From assembly GCA_947359465.1 (NCBI GenBank), contig OX375877.1:25121235-25185234 (forward strand): a stretch of DNA of 64,000 nucleotides, given 5' to 3'. Source of the DNA: Metellina segmentata. Taxonomy: Eukaryota; Arthropoda; Arachnida; Araneae; Tetragnathidae. The notes beneath the pieces were generated by a model. That model was not told where the DNA came from. It searched no databases and saw only the letters and a program-made list of their open reading frames with translations. Position 1 is the stretch's first letter, and the number at the start of each line of letters is the position of its first letter. Made by a program: the position numbers and the translations under genes. Below are positions 44,261 through 55,234 of this stretch, piece after piece.

Positions 44261-46491
44261 GTGAGTATTTAAAAGATATTTCATTCATTCAATGGATGCA
44301 TTTTGCACGGCCTGATATATGTGGAGAATAAATGTTTATGAGTGTATCGTTACTAGAGGAGAAGCTCTCTCGTAAGTGTGGGTTTTAGATTTTTTAAATA
44401 TCTCCACAAAAGAAATGTGCTTTATTATTCAAATAAAATGAGTTAGTTTTCAACTTATTCATTACATAATAAATTGCTCAGTATTCAATACAAAGAATGA
44501 GATCAATGATTTTGGATATTGTTTTGTCTGCAATGACTCGGCCATTTTCTCACATAATCACTTACGCATCATATCTGTCAGGGATAGCGTCCATGTAAGT
44601 CCATAGGAGCCCCGCATCCCCTATAGTCAATAAAATTTCGGTGAAAAATAAATAAAAAGTGATAAAATTGGAAGCAAAAGTGACGATTCTTTAAGTGAAA
44701 TCTAAGTGAGATGTCAGTTTTTAACGTCCTTGATTTTCACCGCAAAAATCCATCCAGGGACTACTGACGCCCGATTCTTTCAGCCTCAAATGATTCGCTA
44801 CTGTGATTGGTTATTGTTGTTTATCGTGCCCAATCGCTACCCAATGGCCTGTGCTGTACATTCAGCACAGATTCTATCCCCCTTTGCCTTGCTTTCCCCT
44901 GATGTTAGGATAATGGCAATTTAATATAACTATCGTTTTCTTGTTTTCCAGCCTCTGCCTAGACAACTTTCTAATCGTCCATATAGAGTTGTAAAGATTG
45001 AGCTCAATAACTCCTTATGGCCTCTTTTTAAACTTAAAACCAATAATAATCTTCATTGTGTTGTCGTTGCGGAAAAGAAAAAATTCGACTGATTGAGTTG
45101 ACTTATAAGATTGTCAAAAGCATAAGAATTTTTTTGCTCTCTATTAATCTCGGCATACCCAGTTATCGCTGTTACAACACGCCACCGCCCCAACAGTGAC
45201 ATAAAGTAAAACGTGAATATCCTGAAACAAAGTTTGACCACTTTTAATGCTATTTAATATTTTTTAATTTATAGATTCGATATAGAACCATTCGTGTTCC
45301 AATATCAACCAAATAGTGTAATTTTTTATGCGATTCCTGTAATATTTTTAGCGTTCTTAGTCTAGCAAAAAAAATGCATTTTTTAAAAAGATGGCTTCTG
45401 AAATTTTTTTTAAAGGAATAGCTAAAGCCAACTTCATAAAAGCTTAAATACGGAATTTCTACGCGTTTCGTTGACCTATTGTTTAGTCGTTCTGTCTTTA
45501 GAAAAAAACATTGAGACAGACTTTTAGTTGTATCAGACACTGCTTCCCTCATGGCAGGAAATTTGCCTGCTATGAATGTGCTTGATACCACTCACAACTC
45601 TGGAATTTATTTGAAGTTTCCGTACCATCATAAATATTAATGCTCATCAGAACAAGCGATGCACAACACTCGATCACACATGATACAAAATGCCCCAATT
45701 TGAATACAAAATATGGTAAGATACTTAAAAATGTCCCAGTTTGAAAGGAAAGTAATATGGTAACCTCAAACAGGATACATTCAAGAGCTTCTGTCATTTA
45801 TATCTTAATAGGGTGAATGACGTGTTGTGCTGTAACCACGCAATATCGCGTGTGTTGTTCAACATCGTTTCCTTATTACATCTAATTTTCGTCTTTTTAA
45901 ACAGCACATACCATTTTCAAATATTACGAAGAGACGGAACTAAAGCATGTTTAGATTGAGGCATTTTGTCATCGCGACTAGATATAAACAACAGATTGTT
46001 TTGTCTACACTATTTGCTCTGTGGATCCATTTACAAGAGCATTTTTAAAAATTGTCATGTATTTTCTCTTCTTTGATTTGCTGGTATTTATTCATTGATA
46101 TTTATCTCTTCTCGATAAGGTTACAGGACTCCTGGGAGCTAAGTCTCAAGAGGTCGTTTTCATTAGGGCTCTTATCTACTATTTAGAAAAGGGGAATTCA
46201 GGAGTATCTTAAAGAACTTATTCTTTCGATTAGAAGCGATTTGACTTTGAAGTTGTCTGAAGTTATGAGCTTCCCGGATGTTTTTGCAGTTTAATTAGCT
46301 TTCTTATAACAAAAAAAATTACTTAGAACAGCAAAGCAATACCGGATGTTGATATGAAAGTAAATTTGACAGCTTTTTCTTTTTTTCATTCCTGATGAGT
46401 GATCCGAGTGCTTTTAGGAAACGTTGATCGTTTTAGTTCTCTTTTGGAGTAATTGTCAATACTCAGGTCAATGGTTTTGATTCATAATCGA
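44261..46491. other. FAM20 intron 2, left part, no feature recognised
   Basis: About 2.2 kb of AT-rich sequence without transposon ends that I can pair and without exon-like frames. Confidence 0.35.
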
Positions 46492-47916
46492 CTAGTTGAA
46501 TAACCCAGCGTTGCTCAGGTTTCAAATATAGCCGCGGCATTTCCTTGTGTTGACTCAAATACACAAACACTGTAGAAAGTGTTTCATTGTCCATGTCTAT
46601 TTATTGCAGAGGAACAAACTTTAGATTTTAAAATTGGAGATTCGAGGGGCACTTTTAAGACTATCTGTGTGCCGATTTCCATGGCTACAGATTGCTCTGA
46701 AGACAGAAAAGAAATAGCCCATGTTTTCCGCAGTGTTCTAAAGCAGTGGTCCCCAACCCGCGGACCGGTACCGGTCCGTGGATCAAATGGTACCGGGCCG
46801 CCCAAGGAACATTAAAATATTTCCATTCTATTTACTGTGGTGTATTTATCTCGGGTTTGTGCTGTTGGTATCTACGAAATGTCCACTCAAATTAGGAGGT
46901 GGTAAATCAGAACTTTAAATTTGTTCTGTTAATAGAGCTTCAATTATGATTTCTGAATTCTGTATGTTTCTATTTTCCAATTTTGACAAATGTGACAACT
47001 GTTTTCAAGTTGGCAGACAAAGTAGCTGCATTTAAAGCCAAACTGAAGTTGTGGGGACGGCGCGTGGACAGAGGCATTTTGGACATGTTTCAGACATAGG
47101 CGAGACTGAGACATTAGGCGAGACTGAGATTAAACATTCATTCTCCCAGTTGGTGCACGATCACCTGTTTTTGCTTTTAAAAGAGTTCGAGCGCTACTTC
47201 CCAACCACAAAAGACCCACGAACTAGTAAGGAATGGATCAGCGACCCATTTGTCAACAAATCAGGCGAATCTAGCATGTCTGTGCAAGAAGATCAAGTGC
47301 TGGAGATTGCAAATGAAAGTGGCCTTAAAACTACGTTCGAGACAAAAACTCTGCCGGTGTTCTGGATTAAAGTCATGGGGGAATACCCTGAGATTGCCAT
47401 AACAGAATTTAAATTCCTATTGCCATTTCCGACAGCCTATCTGTGTCAAGCGGGGTTTTCTGCAGTGACAGCAACCAAAACAATGAACGGAATAAACTGG
47501 ACGTAAGCAACACACTTCGGGTGTCATTGTCTAAAATTACCCCAGAGTAAACCTTCTCGTTGCAAAGAAACAAGCTCAGGGTTCTCACTGATTTAACGTT
47601 CTAGTGAGTTAAACTGTTAAATCACTTTATATTCATTTTTTGGTGTAACTGTATTTTATTTTGAAGGCATGATTAAATACTATTAAATTAAAATTATTAA
47701 ATCAAAACAATCTAAAATATAAGCAATCAATGTCCCCCCCCCCTCAGCGGGCCCCGTTAAAATTATCAAATGTTGATCCGGTCCGCGGCGATAAAAAGGT
47801 TGGGGAGCACTGTTCTAAAGTATAAGTGTACAAAATTTGGTGCGGATTCGACAAACGGTGTAGATTTGTATGGAGGATATACACACACATACACAACCTT
47901 TTTTTATGTATATAGA
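46492..47916 (-). mobile_element. Helitron-like element carrying a hAT copy (second)
   Basis: On the minus strand it starts A|TCTATATACATAAAAAAAGG (47916 downwards) and ends in CCTGAGCAACGCTGGGTTAT, then TCAA and CTAG followed by T (CTAG at 46492-46495). The AGCAACGCT word can form the small hairpin before the end. Without the hAT insert it is about 350 bp, non-coding. Its twin is at 33012-34355. Confidence 0.8.
46744..47812 (+). mobile_element. hAT copy with C-terminal half of transposase (second)
   Basis: The ends are CAGTGGTCCCCAACC and GGTTGGGGAGCACTG. The octamer TTCTAAAG is exactly duplicated at 46736-46743 and 47813-47820. The frame at 47051-47506 reads FERYFPTTKDPRTSKEWISD then LPVFWIKVMGEYPEIAIT and AYLCQAGFSAVTATKTM. 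It is nearly the same truncated element as at 33086 and lies in the same internal position and orientation relative to its Helitron host. Confidence 0.92.
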
Positions 47917-47939
47917 TTTTGAGCATGCCTTACTTTTAT

Positions 47940-48244
47940 TGTTAGCCTCTAGATCGGAAGGTTCCTAGTTCGAATCCGGATCCGGGCATGGATGTTTGTT
48001 AGCGTATGGTGTAGAGGCGGCTGGTGCACCTTATATCTGTCGTACTGAAAGTCCTCACGTTGGGTTAGTGTGGAAGTTTGGAGAGTGGTGTGCCAGCTCA
48101 GGTGTTCCTTCGTCATCTGACCGTGGTTCAAAATTGCGAGGTGTTGTCCTCGGATCTTTCCCTTAAGGGACTGATCCCGGACCGTCGTCAATAGCCCGTT
48201 GTGTTGCTCTAGTACGACGTTAACAACTAAAAATTACCAATTAT
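47940..48244 (+). mobile_element. tRNA-derived SINE with 14-bp target duplication
   Basis: It begins TTAGCCTCTAGATCGGAAGG, has box B AGTTCGAATCC and a full body through GCTCTAGTACGACGTTAAC, ending in AAAAATTACCAA. TGCCTTACTTTTAT is duplicated at 47926-47939 and 48245-48258. The box A part is missing, so this is a 5'-truncated but recent-looking insertion, close in sequence to the copies at 5.9 and 49.6 kb. Confidence 0.9.
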
Positions 48245-48258
48245 TGCCTTACTTTTAT

Positions 48259-49476
48259 ATTTCCAACAATTCCTATAATATGAAAATAAACTTGCTTTAC
48301 TTAGTCATAAACTTTTAAAAGAGTAAATTAAAGTATACGACATAACAAGTGTAGTGAGATGGTTCTGGTGCGAACACAAATCTTTAAAGATTCATGTAGA
48401 ACCATGTTGCACTATCGCTGACTCTCCTGACTGTATTTTATGTAATAGTAGATAACCTATGATGGCTCAATACTTAGACACATGCATTGAACTTAATAAT
48501 TTTAGTAACAGAGAACTTTAGTAATACAGAATTTCGTTCCAGAGAAAGTATTATGAAGAAAGATGGCGAATGACGCAAAGTCAAGTGACTGGTATTTGTT
48601 TCATTCATACCTATAGAACCAAGTAGTACTCTGCTGCAGTAATTTTTTTTTTAAAGTTTTCATATTTTTGCCACATACTTCCCGATTCTTTAATAATATG
48701 TTTTCACTTATTTCTTTAAAATTAGTCGATTGTTTTTGGGTTTATATGACGCACCATATTTGGCCAAGCTGCGAAAAACACAAGACAAACAACTTCAAGT
48801 GAAAGGGAAAAAATAGAGATTGAGGAATAGAATTATGTTACGAAAGCAGAAAAGATACAGGTATCCCGGGTGTCTTTGAACCTCAAGGGGGAAGAAAAGA
48901 TCACTAGGGTGCCTAGGGACCATGAAGCCCTTACACGCCTAAAGGAGATGTGTTCTTGAGGGCCTTACCTAGTGATATAATTTAAAAACAATAATGCGAT
49001 ATAAGGGTGCTTGCTTTACACTTGCCTTACATGTCATGGGACAAGTACATACCATGGACAATTTTCTAGTTTGCAAAGCGATGGTATTGTGAGGGGGGCA
49101 AAAACATCTCGTTTCATTCCTACCCTTCTTTGACGAAATTTGAAGGGCTCTTGTTGCGAAACTAATATATAGGACTCCTTCAAGAGCATTGCCAGTAAGT
49201 GGCAATCTCTAGTCACAGACACTTACTGGACGTACTTACCCCGCATGATAGTGTCATTTAAAATACAGTACAGGTAAAAGTTTATCAAATTTAAACTCTT
49301 CATTGAATGCTACCAATTCTAGCTCATCGAACTCGAGAAAAATCTACTTTAAGTTTGATTATTTTTGATCAAATGGCATTCTTCTGTTTGATAATTACTG
49401 CAAATGCTATTGATTCCATGCACCGTTTCGGTTAGCTTCAGCATTGCGTCCCTTTGTTTCTTATTATTAATTCAGT
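48259..49476. other. Intron 2, no feature recognised
   Basis: Open frames at 48969-49222 on the minus strand are short and unrecognised. No transposon ends. Confidence 0.35.
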
Positions 49477-49489
49477 TTCTTTCTGTAGG

Positions 49490-49783
49490 TAAATTTGGTA
49501 ATTTTTAGTTAACGTCGTACTAGAGCAACACAACGGGCTATTGACGACGGTTCGGGATCAGTCCCTTAAGGGAAAGATCCGAGGACAACACCTCGTAATT
49601 TTGAACTACGGTCAGATGACGAAGCAACACCTGAGCTGGCACCCCACTCTCCAAACTTCCACGCCAACCCAACGTGAGGATTTTCGGCCACGACAGATTT
49701 AACGTGCACCAGCCGCCTCTACACCATACGTTTATAAACATCCATGCCCGGACCCAGATTCGAACCAGTAACTTTCCGATCTA
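49490..49783 (-). mobile_element. tRNA-derived SINE with 13-bp target duplication
   Basis: The minus strand runs from GATCGGAAAGTTACTGGTTC (head, box B GGTTCGAATC) to the tail CTAGTACGACGTTAACTAAA. TTCTTTCTGTAGG is duplicated at 49477-49489 and 49784-49796. Like the 47940 copy it is truncated at the same CTAGATCGG region of the head. Confidence 0.9.
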
Positions 49784-50441
49784 TTCTTTCTGTAGGAAAT
49801 CATATCTCACGAAATATAAAGTTGGGGACGGTTGCTGTATTTCCCTTTCCAAACCAGTTAAGTTTGGATACTTAGTTTGTCTATTTTTAGAGCCCCATCA
49901 TTTTACCTTTCATTTTAACCTTTAACTGCTGTCAAGGGTCTCACAGACCCCGAGTTATTTTTGACAGATCGTTTCCACCCCTTAAAGTGAATATTGGTCC
50001 CTGTCCTATTCAGTACCTCCCTACTACGTTCAACAGAAGCCACATTCCAAGACTAATTTGGCTGCCTCAACTATTTCTTATTTCACACTATTTGCATTTT
50101 TTAGATATTTGGACATTCTTACACATTCACGGCATTTGCGTTACCGTTCTTGTTGAATGAAATCGTCTAAGTTTGAGTAGGGAATTCCGGCAGAGAGTCT
50201 AAAATGGCAACAAACTTTTCTTAAAAACGACATGTGTATCCTACACAAAAAGAAATTCAGGATAGTGTTGATAATTGGTCGTAAATAGAGTACTGGGACA
50301 GTGAAATTTCGGATATTATTGAAAGCAAACACGAAACAGATTCGGAAATTTATGAAGATGAAGACATTTCAAGTGCGTCTTCACAGAAGAAAATTTCTAC
50401 GGAAGAAATAACTTCAAATGGGATGACTGGGGGGTACCTAA

Positions 50442-51444
50442 TAGGTATGCGACATCGATAGCAAAACATCGATGTTGAAAATACATCGACCCAAAAACAT
50501 CGATGTTTTTTAACATCGATGTTTTTAAAATTAAGTGTATTTAAACTTTTTGCCCCATTTCTTAAAACTGGTTTAGCAACTTGTGATGCTACATCGACAG
50601 AAAAACATCGATGTTTTTAAAATTCAGTGTATTTAAACTTGTTTCCCCATTTCTTAAAACTGGTTTACCAACTATTGATGCGACATCGACAGCAAAACAT
50701 CGATGTGGAAAATTAAAACATCGATGTTGATAATACATCGTCCCCAAACCATCGATGTTTTTAAAATTCAGCGTATTTAAACTTGTTTCCCCATTTCTTA
50801 AAACTGGTTTACCAACTATTGATGCGACATCGACAGCAAAACATCGATGTGGAAAATTAAAACATCGAAGTTGATAATACATCGTCCCCAAACCATCGAT
50901 GTTTTTAAAATTCAGCGTATTTAAACTTGTTTCCCCATTTCTTAAAACTGGTTTACCAACTATTGATGCGACATCGACAGCAAAACATCGATGTGGAAAA
51001 TTAAAACATCGAAGTTGATAATACATCGTTCCCAAACCATCGATGTTTTTAAAATTCAGTGTATTTAAACTTGTTTCCCCATTTTTAAAAACTGGTTTAC
51101 CAACTATTGATGCGACATCGATAGCAAAACATCGATGTTTTTTTTCTAAAACATCAATGTTTAGAAAACATTGACATCGATGTCGCATCCCTACTTTTCA
51201 GACCCTTCATCCTTGGTCACTTTGGTCTAAAAGTATGTTCAATTTGCTGATTATAAAAATTATGCTACTTGGTTATTTTTAAAATTTTATAACGGTACTT
51301 TTTTCATTTAAAAATAAAACATCGACAACGTAAAAACATCGACAAGTATAAACATCGATGTTACTAAAACATCGACACCAATACATCGATGTTAAATACA
51401 TCGATGTTTTTTAAAAAAACATCGACATCGATGTCGCATCCCTA
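50442..51444. mobile_element. hAT MITE made of ACATCGATGT arrays (second copy)
   Basis: The ends are TAGGTATGCGACATCGA and TCGATGTCGCATCCCTA. GTACCTAA is duplicated at 50434-50441 and 51445-51452. The structure is the same as in the copy at 42337, including the right-hand block from CGGTACTTTTTTCATTTAAA to the terminal ACATCGA words. It is inserted in the piggyBac-type element. Confidence 0.93.
50641..51130. repeat. 144-bp tandem repeat, about 3.4 copies
   Basis: GTTTCCCCATTT recurs at 50641, 50785, 50929 and 51073, exactly 144 bp apart, with only a few substitutions between units. Since 144 is divisible by three, a 199-codon frame stays open on the minus strand (50589-51188); this is a repeat artefact rather than a gene. 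Confidence 0.93.
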
Positions 51445-51758
51445 GTACCTAATCGTGCCGTTAGAGCACCAAAACACAACATAGTTTTACAGTTTCAAGG
51501 GTTGAAACGTCCTGCAATATTAGGTCCGAAAGCTGAACCTGAAGAGACATGGAATCTACTTAACTTGTATAGTAACATAAAATATATTTCATGTTAAGAA
51601 TTGAATTATCTAAATTTAAAATGTATTAATAATAATTATCTAAAGAATCTTTCATTAATATTTTATATTAATCTTTATACACACTTTAGTGAGCAAAGTC
51701 GGAGAGACACCTCCACACTAGTTACGAGACGGTTTGTGAAACAGCAGTTAAGGGTTAA

Positions 51759-53444
51759 CGAAATTGTTACTTACTCTCATCATTTTCTCTTGCATATACA
51801 ACGCTTCCAATGTACCGAAGGGCCCAGGAAGCAGAATTATATTCAGGGTTCTGCAACATTAAAAGCAATTGCAATTGTTATGCAGGCATTTTGTCCAAAT
51901 TTCGAAAACTACATTAAATTGAAAAAAAAACCAGAGGTAAAACAAAATTATCGGCCGAATATGTATTATATATTCATAATAAAACATCAAAATTAATTAA
52001 CTAACTTTATTTAAACCAGGGCATACTTTCAGAATTTGCAATTCTGTCGATAACTTTTGAAGTTAAATATTTTGTCATTGACATAGAAGATGTGTTATTT
52101 ATAAAGTGTTTGTGGTCATTTGGGGCGGTGTAGGGAGGTTGTTCCGTAGCTAGGAAATAAAAAAAGGTGTTGCAAGGAGCGTGCTTTGCACTGCAGAACA
52201 TCGCAACTTATGATTAAAAAAAAAATCGGCCAAAATTTTGATAAAATTAAGGAAAAATTGTTCTGCAAAGACTTTGTTCTGCAAACGTACGTCGCAATTT
52301 TAAGCACTTTCTACTCCCGGGACGAAGGGTTTGTCGGAGTCATGCCACACCAAATGGGAGAACATTTTTGGTACATATAACCACTTCTGATAGACAGTAT
52401 ATGCAATGTTCGCCCTCTTATGAGAATCATGGATCTGGAAAGAAAATTAATAAACTTCTTACCCTAATAATGTTTCCAATGTCCTTTCGTACCCGTATAC
52501 AGTTGCTAAACCAGTCTCTTATTTTCTTCTTACAGGCTTTTTCTGTCAAGCTAAATGTGGGTGATGGTAGTATTTTTGTTGTGGAACGGTGTTTCCATTA
52601 AATGTTCTAGTCTTGACGTCTCTCGACTTGTTTTTCGAACACGATTTCAACACATCCCCAATAGAAATTCCGAAGAATGAATTCCAAATTGTATGAAGGG
52701 CATTTCATGCCAAATTAAATATAGTCGGTGGTATTGGTCTCTGTGGTGAAACATGTTCCTGTACATGTATTCTGAACCTGACTTCAATTAGTTTGTTTTG
52801 GGAATATGATTTAAGCACTTAGCACAGAACAATTCTATAGAATGAATTCCGAATCGATTCATTATAGTGGTTTGATCAGCATCAGTTTGATTAAATTATA
52901 TACAAACGTCACCAAAACTACAATAAATTACTTTTGATGAAACTCCGATGTGTATTATGAGAGAGTTGCGAAAAGTGTTGTGTTGCGAAAGTAAAATTTG
53001 CATTTCCCATCTGGGTTTGTTTCTCATCCTCCCCTTTGGGATTGATCTCAACCGTCGTCAATACCCCATTGTTTTGCTCCAGCGCGACGTAAATTCAACT
53101 ACCTATCTACCTGCCGCTTGGTTTCTTTGTTGCCACTGATAATACCCCTCATAAGAATTATTGTATTCGAAAATCGTATTTATAAAAAAATTTCACACTA
53201 TCTTCAACTTATTGTCTTGTTTTACTAAACAGTTTGAAAATGAAAGTGATCCGACATGTAAATTACGCCTTTTTTTCTATATGAAATTGTCGAATTTTTA
53301 TAGAAAAGTAACATAATTATTTGTTATATTTGCGTTTTCCATACTCATTATGAGTAGACATGAACGGATTATTTTTTGTTTCGTGATATGTATCTCTGAC
53401 TTATTACAAATTGAAATTAAAGTGAAATATTTTAAATTATTCAG
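51759..53444. other. Intron 2, right part
   Basis: Mostly unrecognised. A SINE tail fragment lies at 53015-53110 (CCCCTTTGGGATTGATCTC, CGTCGTCAATACCCCATTG, CTCCAGCGCGACG). Confidence 0.4.
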
Positions 53445-53569
53445 GAAGAACATCACACTCATGGAGCAATTCCATTTAGGGATTAGTGAGGTGGACTTGT
53501 ATGACGAAAATGACAAAATGGTAGATGCATTGCTGGAAGAAATGGCAACCATACCGATAGTTCATATAG
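53445..53569 (+). CDS. FAM20C: FAM20C-like kinase, exon 3
   Basis: The exon follows TTTTAAATTATTCAG and ends before GTAGGTAAAA. GA|G (Glu) joins exon 2. It encodes KNITLMEQFHLGISEVDLYD then ENDKMVDALLEEMATIPIVHI and leaves one base. KNIT is a possible N-glycosylation site. In FAM20 proteins this region, with its WxxFHxGIxxxxLY-like pattern, precedes the nucleotide-binding lobe. A second GTAAAA donor four bases later would break the phase with exon 4, so 53569 is preferred. Confidence 0.82.
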
Positions 53570-53738
53570 GTAGGTAAAAAGTTTTGTAAAATCCAGAAGA
53601 AAATGAATATCAATTCTTTAGTAACTATTCGAATAACCCATACCACTTAACCAATTATATCTTTATGCTAATAGTTACTTTATTCCACGAACAAACTTAT
53701 CTTGATTTTCGGGACAGTACTAATCAGAATGTTTGATA

Positions 53739-54570
53739 CGAGGGTCGTTTGGAAAGCAATATCCATTTTTAAATAAAATACAGATCAATTAAAATTTTTC
53801 AACCACACTTTATATTTTACATTTTTACACCTTATATTACTTTTCTACATAGTCCCCTTGCAAATTTAAACATTTTTCGTACCTTGTGACGAGCTTTTGA
53901 AAACTAGGGTCATACTCTCCTCTGCCGCCAGTTCATTAACATAAGCAGTGACGTTTTTAAACTTTTGTGGTCGCCATTGAGTATGCGTAGCACCCACCTT
54001 GTACAAATGTTTCTGAATTTGAGGTGATCTATTACCATTTCGTAAAAGATAATGCGAGACACATGTGAAAATTTATAATGAATTTCATCCGAAGTCACAC
54101 ACCGATATTGTTTGATCAATTTGTCGACAGACTTGACAAACTCATCCGTAATGACACTTGGGCGGCCACATCGCTCCTCATCATGGACGTTCTCTCTTCT
54201 CTCATTAAAATTTTGGCACCGACGACGTACTCATGATTAATCCATCACATCACCATTCACTGCTTTGATTTCTAGATAAATTTAGCTTGATCGCGCATTT
54301 TTTTGCGTAAGGAAATCGGATCACAGATATCACCACATTTGGTAGCACGCTCGATTATCTTGGACAGTTTGCTTGTTTACCAAAACAACAACAACCGTTA
54401 TAATGCATTGTAATTCAGTAAACAGCTGGCAGACGAGTCCCTAAAACTGGTTGACCTTGACTGGTGCACCTGGCACTGTCATAGTGGTGAGCATGCTCAA
54501 ACATACCCTCATCACGGACGTTCTCTCTTCCCTCATTAAAATTTCGGCACCGACGACGTTTCGCGAAAGT
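53739..54570 (-). mobile_element. mariner-like relic
   Basis: The left end CGAGGGTCGTTTGGAAAGC follows TA. The minus strand encodes the N-terminal half of a mariner-type transposase: IKQYRCVTSDEIHYKFSHVS then DHLKFRNICTRWVLRILNGD and HKSLKTS. A segment with GTTCTCTCTTCTCTCATTAA and GGCACCGACGACGT occurs twice (about 54190 and 54520), so the right part is duplicated or two copies overlap. The catalytic domain and the right terminal repeat are missing. Confidence 0.65.
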
Positions 54571-55234
54571 GGACCGAACGGTGCTTGAAGAAAATGTGCT
54601 TGGTCACCGAAAGGCAAAGAAACAAATCTGTGAACTCAACCATTTACTGCTAAATAATTGCTATGAAATGGCAGCAGTGATTTAGTCTTTATAAACAAGC
54701 TATATTATGTTTCATCTTCGTCTTTTGTTTAGCTATTCAAAATATAATTGAGGAAAATGAGTTTTATTGGGCATCCCTTTGCGATCGGGATTGTAAAGTC
54801 ACCTTTACACACCGGAGTTGCAAACACGTCCCCCTCCATACATCGAAGACATTCCGAGATACGGCACTAATTTTATTGTCAAGATCTCGTGTCGGAATGG
54901 TGATATGATGTCTTTGCAACACTAGTTTTGTTTACCTGAGGAGTCGGTAAAGATCAAAGGACTGCAACGTTTTAGGGGACATTTCTCCGAGACGAAATTT
55001 GGGTTGAAAATGCTCCCCTATTTCGTCCCTTCTCGGTGTTGCAGATAATCACCCGCTCCCCTTCTGTGAAGAGTGCTTACCCCTTTGCGTTGTTGACAAA
55101 CTGTTTACGCCTGAATGGGTCGAAAAGGAGTCACCAAAAGGGGTCGTAAAACGTCTTCAACACAAAAAGAGGGTGCAAATATTTGCAACTCTGGTGTAAA
55201 CGCGGACTAACCTTTTGACTACGGCTATAGATAT

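Larger units (their letters stand above)
49919..51754 (+). mobile_element. piggyBac-type element interrupted by a hAT MITE
   Basis: TTAA flanks both ends (49915-49918 and 51755-51758). The left end is CCTTTAACTGCTGTCAAGGG and the right end CAGCAGTTAAGGG. Interior coding remnants read DSEIYEDEDISSASSQKKIS, the acidic N-terminus usual for piggyBac transposases, and past the insertion FQGLKRPAILGPKAEPEETW then NLLNLYSN. The catalytic core is absent. Its unoccupied relative is at 23328-24173. Confidence 0.82.

Noticed and set aside
50589..51188. 199-codon repetitive open frame on the minus strand
   Set aside because: It is kept open only by the 144-bp tandem repeat, which is a multiple of three, inside a non-coding hAT MITE. 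No start context, splice site or homology.
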